Assembly: GCA_963702765.1 (NCBI GenBank)
Contig: CAVPEB010000034.1
Coordinates: forward strand, 1 to 64,000
DNA from: DATMNR01 sp963702765
GTDB lineage: Bacteria; Chloroflexota; Ktedonobacteria; Ktedonobacterales; Ktedonobacteraceae
Reading direction: 5' to 3'
Length of the DNA: 64,000 nucleotides
Shown: positions 59,951-64,000 of the stretch, piece by piece
Layout: each line of letters starts with the position of its first letter
Position numbering within the stretch: position 1 is the stretch's first letter
The notes under the pieces: model-generated
Seen by the model: the letters and a program-made list of their open reading frames with translations, nothing else
Told to the model about the DNA's origin: nothing
Databases searched by the model: none
Translations under genes and position numbers: made by a program

Positions 59951-60825
59951 TATATAAGTACTCCTATCAGCCATCCCCCTGTCAGCACAATGCAAGTCAG
60001 AGTGACAAGGTAAAAATACGTTTTACGAGTCCTTAAATCTTTTTCCGGACCAAAGAAGAAAATCATACAAGCTATTGCCAGGAAAGTAAGAATGAGCACT
60101 GGCACGATTATCCAGGGATTAGCAGGAACGATGCCAGTTATTGTCAAGACTCCAATCATTACTGCACACATCACAATCAAGGTATAGCATGCAGTGAATG
60201 AACGTCGTACACCCAGAACGACAGCCAGCGTCTTCAATCCCTGAGCTTGATCTTCTTCCAGGTCTGGAAGCGAGTTTGCGAGATTGAGCGCTATGCCCAG
60301 CAAAAATCCAGCCGGTACTAGCCACAAGATAATTGGCGGAATGTGTCCTATACCTGCAAAAGCGTAGAGAGGAATCAAAGGCATTGCCAGAGCAAAAACA
60401 ATCCCGCTTAGAGGTGTTGATTTTAAACCCAGATTATACCCCTGACCTAGCACAAGATAACAGAGCGAGATAACCAGCGCCAAAAGTGGGAGTGGAATGA
60501 GCAAAACAAGCATGATTGCAATCATCAAAAGGCCTGCAATGAGTGCCTCGCGGGGTAGGATAAGTCCTCGTGGAATAGGTTTCTCTGGTTTGCCCTGTGC
60601 ATCTACCCTGCGATCACAATAATCATTCAGCATGGCGATCGAAACCTGCATCGCAGCGTGTGCAGCAATCACCAGCACAATAACGCTCCAGATAAAGTGG
60701 GGCCAGGCGGCAAGCAGTGTGAAGATTGTGACGGCGATAATGTGAAATAAAACAGGTATAGGATGGCTGAGCAAGAAAAAGCCAAGGATAATGTCATTGA
60801 ATGTGCGCTTTTTAGTGATCTGCAT
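59950..60825 (-). CDS. UbiA-family prenyltransferase
   Basis: 291 residues, eight to nine membrane helices. First Asp-rich motif LNDYCDRRVDAQGKPEKPIP (NDxxD), second NLANSLPDLEEDQAQGLKTL (DLEED). These bind the Mg-diphosphate of the prenyl donor in UbiA enzymes. Substrate may be an aromatic acid, a tetraterpenoid or a chlorophyll-type ring; no other quinone gene is close. The stop overlaps the methyltransferase start by one base (TAATG). Confidence 0.88.
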   Translation of the reverse strand: MQITKKRTFNDIILGFFLLSHPIPVLFHIIAVTIFTLLAAWPHFIWSVIVLVIAAHAAMQVSIAMLNDYCDRRVDAQGKPEKPIPRGLILPREALIAGLLMIAIMLVLLIPLPLLALVISLCYLVLGQGYNLGLKSTPLSGIVFALAMPLIPLYAFAGIGHIPPIILWLVPAGFLLGIALNLANSLPDLEEDQAQGLKTLAVVLGVRRSFTACYTLIVMCAVMIGVLTITGIVPANPWIIVPVLILTFLAIACMIFFFGPEKDLRTRKTYFYLVTLTCIVLTGGWLIGVLI

Positions 60826-60857
60826 GCTTTAGAGACGCTTTTTATGTATTCGTTATC

Positions 60858-60964
60858 TTGTCATTCTGAGCGAAGCGAAGAATCTCAGACCACATCATAA
60901 CACATGCGCAATAAGAAAAGCACTGAAATTCTCTTGTCATTCTGAGCGAAGTGAAGAATCCCAG
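60858..60964. repeat. Two direct copies of a dispersed repeat
   Basis: TTGTCATTCTGAGCGAAGCG plus AAGAATCTCAG (from 60858) and TTGTCATTCTGAGCGAAGTG plus AAGAATCCCAG (from 60935), about 77 bases apart, between the UbiA and NCS1 genes. This sequence is known to recur in many bacterial genomes; a divergent inverted pair lies at 46289. Confidence 0.75.
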
Positions 60965-61008
60965 TGCCTCTATACTTTGTAGGACCCCAATCAGTTACAT
61001 TTTGCTGC

Positions 61009-62445
61009 TTATCGTCTCGATATATTCAACTCGATGCGACGCAAGAAAACGTATGTTATTCCGGCGAAAACGAGTCCGAGTTCGAAGCCGATATCCATTC
61101 CGTAGGGTGGATTGAATAAATTCGCGATGGGACCTACATAATACACCTGTGCTGCTCCAAGTAGAACTCCTACAAAACCAACGAGTGCTGAAATGATAGC
61201 AGCCCATCCAATCGGAAGTCTCCTGCGAGTATTCCAGTCTTCGACATTGTAATGCCCATGACGAAAGACGAAGTGCTCCAGAATCAGGATAATCGACCAT
61301 GGGCCTAACCAATATGCTATGAGGAGCAAGAAGTTGGAAAGCGTTACGTTAAAGTTAGACGAAGCCGCAACAGCAATAAGCACGTATATCACAGCTCCAA
61401 TGAGCGCCCAGACTGCGCGGTTAATACGCTGAAAAGGCTTTCCCAATACTTGCATTGAAAGACCGAGACTATAGTCGTTCGGTATATTATTGGCAACAAC
61501 ACTCATAGCGAGTATGAGAAGCAAGAAGGTTCCAAAACTTCCAAGAGGCTTAGCTGAGGCAGCTAGGAGATCACCTCCGCTCAGATTTTTGAAGGCTAAT
61601 GTCATTGCGAGACCAAAAATTTCCAAAGCAATGCAGGGTATAGCAACTCCAAGAAAAGTTAACCAGAATACATTGCTGGCGCGTGTATTCTCTGGCTGAT
61701 TTACGTTATAATCTGCCACGTAAGAGCACCAACCGGTAGAATATCCAAAAACAGCGCCACCAAAAGAGATAAAAGAGGCAATCTCAACTACTGTTAAGGC
61801 GGGTGTAGGCACAATCGCTATTTTTGGCCCGGAGACAACCAGCAAGATCAAAAAAATTGCTGCCATCGGTATCCATGCATAGCGTTCATAACGATGAATA
61901 TATTTATATCCATAAATACTAATAATGGTTGTCAAAATTGTAATAATGAGAATACCCACCTGTGGCGGAATTGCGCCTCCACTCAGCGCACCCACCAACT
62001 GACCACCCACAATGACATTTACACAGGACCAGCCTATGCATGCTGCGACATTAAACAATGCCATAGCCATAGCACCAAACCAACCGAATGAAAACCGCGA
62101 GATCGTCATTTGCCGCAGGCCTAGTTTGGGACCAAGAGTTGAAAGGAAAGCAGCAGGGAGTATGCCGAGTACATTAAAGAGAACGATAGCAATCACACTG
62201 TCCCAGAATCCAAGTCCAAAAACACTTGTAGCCAGCGTTCCCAATGCAAAAGTAGAGATTGCCATGTTAGCGGAGAGCCACACAGTAAAATTATTGATAA
62301 TGCGACGGTCCGCCCTGTATCCAGATGAAACACGTTCAATTCCTCGAGTTTCAATACCTTGTTCAAGCTCAGGTATTTCAATGTTCTGTTCAGGTATTTG
62401 AGTATCTACACCTCGTTCAGGCATAGTAGAGATAGTAGATGCCAT
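61009..62445 (-). CDS. NCS1-family nucleobase permease (cytosine/purine type)
   Basis: 478 residues from the ATG at 62445 (GGGAGG upstream). Hydrophilic N terminus, then twelve helices. NCS1 pattern: NFTVWLSANMAISTFALGTL, RQMTISRFSFGWFGAMAMAL, VGILIITILTTIISIYGYKY, then FGGAVFGYSTGWCSYVADYN. Members import cytosine, allantoin, hydantoins or uracil with Na+ or H+. The substrate is not readable. Divergent from the GAF gene across a 387-base spacer with a repeated motif. Confidence 0.88.
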   Translation of the reverse strand: MASTISTMPERGVDTQIPEQNIEIPELEQGIETRGIERVSSGYRADRRIINNFTVWLSANMAISTFALGTLATSVFGLGFWDSVIAIVLFNVLGILPAAFLSTLGPKLGLRQMTISRFSFGWFGAMAMALFNVAACIGWSCVNVIVGGQLVGALSGGAIPPQVGILIITILTTIISIYGYKYIHRYERYAWIPMAAIFLILLVVSGPKIAIVPTPALTVVEIASFISFGGAVFGYSTGWCSYVADYNVNQPENTRASNVFWLTFLGVAIPCIALEIFGLAMTLAFKNLSGGDLLAASAKPLGSFGTFLLLILAMSVVANNIPNDYSLGLSMQVLGKPFQRINRAVWALIGAVIYVLIAVAASSNFNVTLSNFLLLIAYWLGPWSIILILEHFVFRHGHYNVEDWNTRRRLPIGWAAIISALVGFVGVLLGAAQVYYVGPIANLFNPPYGMDIGFELGLVFAGITYVFLRRIELNISRR

Positions 62446-62832
62446 GAAAACAAACCTCCCAACATAAAATATACAGAGTTCACACAAACCAAGCATCTCA
62501 TTGGTTGAACAAGAAACTTCTAAAGTCTGTAAATTTTCAAAAGTATACACTTTTTTCATATAAGCCGCATGCCTTTAGTACATTTAGTACATTTCTATAC
62601 CGTAATAGTACAATGTGTCTATTTCATTGAATACTTGCTATATATTTGATATTCTCTCCACAGATTTTGGTAAGTTTTGCTACAAGATTTCCTCGTCATT
62701 GGCGTGTATTAACGTATAGAGAAAATCGATCGAAAGCTATTTCGTAGAGTCAGATACATAAGAGAATGCCCACAGTGGAACCAACTTTGCATCTGTGAAT
62801 TACATAAAAACTTCCTATGAGAGGTTAGGGTG
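62446..62832. other. Divergent spacer (387 bases) between NCS1 and GAF genes
   Basis: AT-rich; holds promoters for both. A repeated TTTAGTACA motif is listed separately. No ORF of note. Confidence 0.4.
62574..62612. promoter_or_regulatory. Repeated TAGTACA motif
   Basis: Two perfect tandem copies of TTTAGTACA (62574-62591), then TAGTACAA at 62606. TAGTAC contains a GTAC dyad. Spaced repeats about 130 bases upstream of the NCS1 start suggest binding sites of a regulator. Confidence 0.35.
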
Positions 62833-63759
62833 ATGGATAGGGCAGATAATTTCTTCGCCCCACAGAGTACCAGGGGATATCGACTTACCATTTTTACTCA
62901 ATTGAAGCAGGCAATCGAGACTATGCATGAGCCGGCAGAACTGTTTCAATGGTTGGCTTCAGTGATCATGCAGCGCTTCGATGTATCAATCGTGCAGTTG
63001 TGGGCATTCGAGAATCGTTTGCCGGGTCAATCTTCTACACAACTTCTGGCTACGGCTTCACAAAATCCTGCACAGCCCCTTCATGTGATCAATGAAAAGG
63101 TAGCGATAACTGTCGGACAGATATCGGGAGGCCAGCACATCTCCTATCCTCAACCAGTGGAACTGGTGTTTCCCAGCTATGTAGGCTCTCTCTTAAAACG
63201 TTATGGCTTAAGTTATTGTGCCTATTGCGTGATTGATAGGAATTCGTCATCAACTTCAAACGTCAATACTTATTCCCAACTCTCGACGCCTGCGGGATTT
63301 ACTTGTACAGCGCTGCTCTTTTTGAGGCAAAATGTTGATCCGGACGTTGTCTCGACGATAAGTGTTATGCTGGAACAGGCATTTGTTATTGCTGAAAATC
63401 ACCAACTCTTTTCACCTGCCTTAACCACCTCGAATTCTTTTCCTCTAGCCTTGGGCGTCGTTACGCCAGAAATACCGCCAGCATTACCTGACCTGGTTCC
63501 AAGACGAAAGCAGGATGGAGGCTTGATGCTATCGAGCAATCCATTTGCAAATCCTGTAGCTATCTCGGATAAGCAAGCTCTACGTTTGTATGAAGCTATA
63601 GATAGTCGTAAAACTGTTGCCGAACTGTGCCGCATTGTTGGCATGAGCTTCATGGAAGCCCAACAGTCTTTGCAGACACTTTTGCGCTCGCAACAAATCG
63701 AGATATATACTTTGGACGGGTGGCCAGTCGATAGTGCACTCTTGTTCAAAAATCGCTAA
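62833..63759 (+). CDS. GAF-like sensor protein with C-terminal winged-helix-like domain
   Basis: 308 residues from the ATG at 62833. N-terminal GAF-like domain (~15-185): LKQAIETMHEPAELFQWLAS, VIMQRFDVSIVQLWAFENRL, GFTCTALLFLRQNVDPDVVS. Then a linker with PEIPPALPDLVPRRKQDGG, and a C-terminal helical module (LRLYEAIDSRKTVAELCRIV, FMEAQQSLQTLLRSQQIEIY) like the DUF4388-type or winged-helix ending of multidomain sensors. Probably a ligand sensor acting by protein contact. It is followed by a membrane protein gene 42 bases downstream, possibly its partner. Confidence 0.7.
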   Translation: MDRADNFFAPQSTRGYRLTIFTQLKQAIETMHEPAELFQWLASVIMQRFDVSIVQLWAFENRLPGQSSTQLLATASQNPAQPLHVINEKVAITVGQISGGQHISYPQPVELVFPSYVGSLLKRYGLSYCAYCVIDRNSSSTSNVNTYSQLSTPAGFTCTALLFLRQNVDPDVVSTISVMLEQAFVIAENHQLFSPALTTSNSFPLALGVVTPEIPPALPDLVPRRKQDGGLMLSSNPFANPVAISDKQALRLYEAIDSRKTVAELCRIVGMSFMEAQQSLQTLLRSQQIEIYTLDGWPVDSALLFKNR

Positions 63760-63801
63760 TTATTCCTTGTCAAGAGAAGTTAATAGGAGATACAGTTTTT
63801 C

Positions 63802-64000
63802 ATGAATATACTCATTCCTCATCTACTTGATGTATCGCTTTGTTTAGTTGCGCTTTTCATCGCAGTGCGCTCGTTCGATATTTATGCTCGCTTCCATCAA
63901 TATCGCCTGTTCATTCTCGGGTTATCGATGGTGCTTGTATCCATCTCTGCTGCCGCCGATTTTACCTCAAGCTATGTCACTGTACTAACATTACAAACAG
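63802..64000 (+). CDS. Membrane protein, 3' end outside window
   Basis: 66 codons seen: MNILIPHLLDVSLCLVALFI, then VRSFDIYARFHQYRLFILGL and VLVSISAAADFTS. Two membrane helices joined by a basic loop. TAGGAGA stands about 11 bases before the ATG. It follows the GAF-like gene on the same strand and is probably in its operon. Confidence 0.65.
   Translation, partial: MNILIPHLLDVSLCLVALFIAVRSFDIYARFHQYRLFILGLSMVLVSISAAADFTSSYVTVLTLQT

Noticed and set aside
60858..60964. Possible CRISPR remnant
   Set aside because: Only two copies of a ~30-base sequence, no regular spacers and no cas genes; the sequence is a known dispersed repeat type.

Overview
The window looks like chromosomal DNA from a soil-type member of the Ktedonobacteria (Chloroflexota). 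This is an inference. It rests on the mixture of DUF1206, DUF1003, GlsB/YeaQ, DUF2252 and HdeD stress membrane proteins, an F420/deazaflavin-type nitroreductase, a MGH1/GH63-type glucosidase, many two-component parts, moderate GC in the core genes, and abundant decaying insertion sequences. There is one tRNA (Pro, GGG) and no rRNA, CRISPR array or recognisable phage module; the left-edge gene resembles the baseplate-J-like surface proteins common in this phylum.

Layout. 1-8.9 kb: end of a baseplate-J-like protein, NUDIX hydrolase, FabG-like SDR, cupin, a PRC-barrel/Nramp fusion, then a lipid kinase (apparently frameshifted) with a phospholipase D. 8.9-16.9 kb: envelope and stress genes (DUF1206, two GlsB proteins, an encapsulated-ferritin-like protein with no shell gene, DUF1003, a mechanosensitive-type channel), an OmpR-type regulator, an ECF sigma factor and two single-domain response regulators, many of them ending in long perfect hairpins. 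17.1-19.9 kb: a large PAS/GAF histidine kinase. 19.9-26.0 kb: a tightly packed minus-strand operon (GT2, TIGR04282-like transferase, a 48-codon ORF lying on a nested RNA fold, radical SAM/SPASM enzyme, GT87-like mannosyltransferase, sulfite-oxidase-like molybdoenzyme, unknown protein). This is the best candidate for an undescribed biosynthetic system. 26.1-32.6 kb: nucleoside phosphorylase, a GC-richer persulfide/sulfane-sulfur operon under an ArsR-rhodanese regulator, and two membrane proteins. 32.8-35.4 kb: zinc-ribbon protein, tRNA-Pro, small membrane proteins and gene debris.

35.7-45 kb is an accessory zone: an IS1182-type element carrying a nested IS630-type element, a phospholipase-C-like phosphoesterase, a decayed ISL3 transposase, and a frameshifted GC-rich amidohydrolase. 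45-52.8 kb: deazaflavin-dependent reductase, HdeD, AI-2E-type transporter, DUF2252, a coiled-coil protein and several very small ORFs. 52.9-58.9 kb: a plus-strand carbohydrate operon (glucose dehydrogenase, cyclase/hydrolase, flavin oxidoreductase without the usual cysteine pair, GH63-type glucosidase). 58.9-64 kb: UbiA prenyltransferase translationally coupled to a methyltransferase, an NCS1 permease, a GAF-like protein and the start of a membrane protein.

Several themes recur. Genes are joined by 1- or 4-base start/stop overlaps. Convergent genes share long inverted-repeat terminators. Gene remnants are frequent: a Ppx/GppA fragment, a paralogue tail at 27.0 kb, and decayed transposases. 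All functional statements come from reading motifs by eye; no database search was run.
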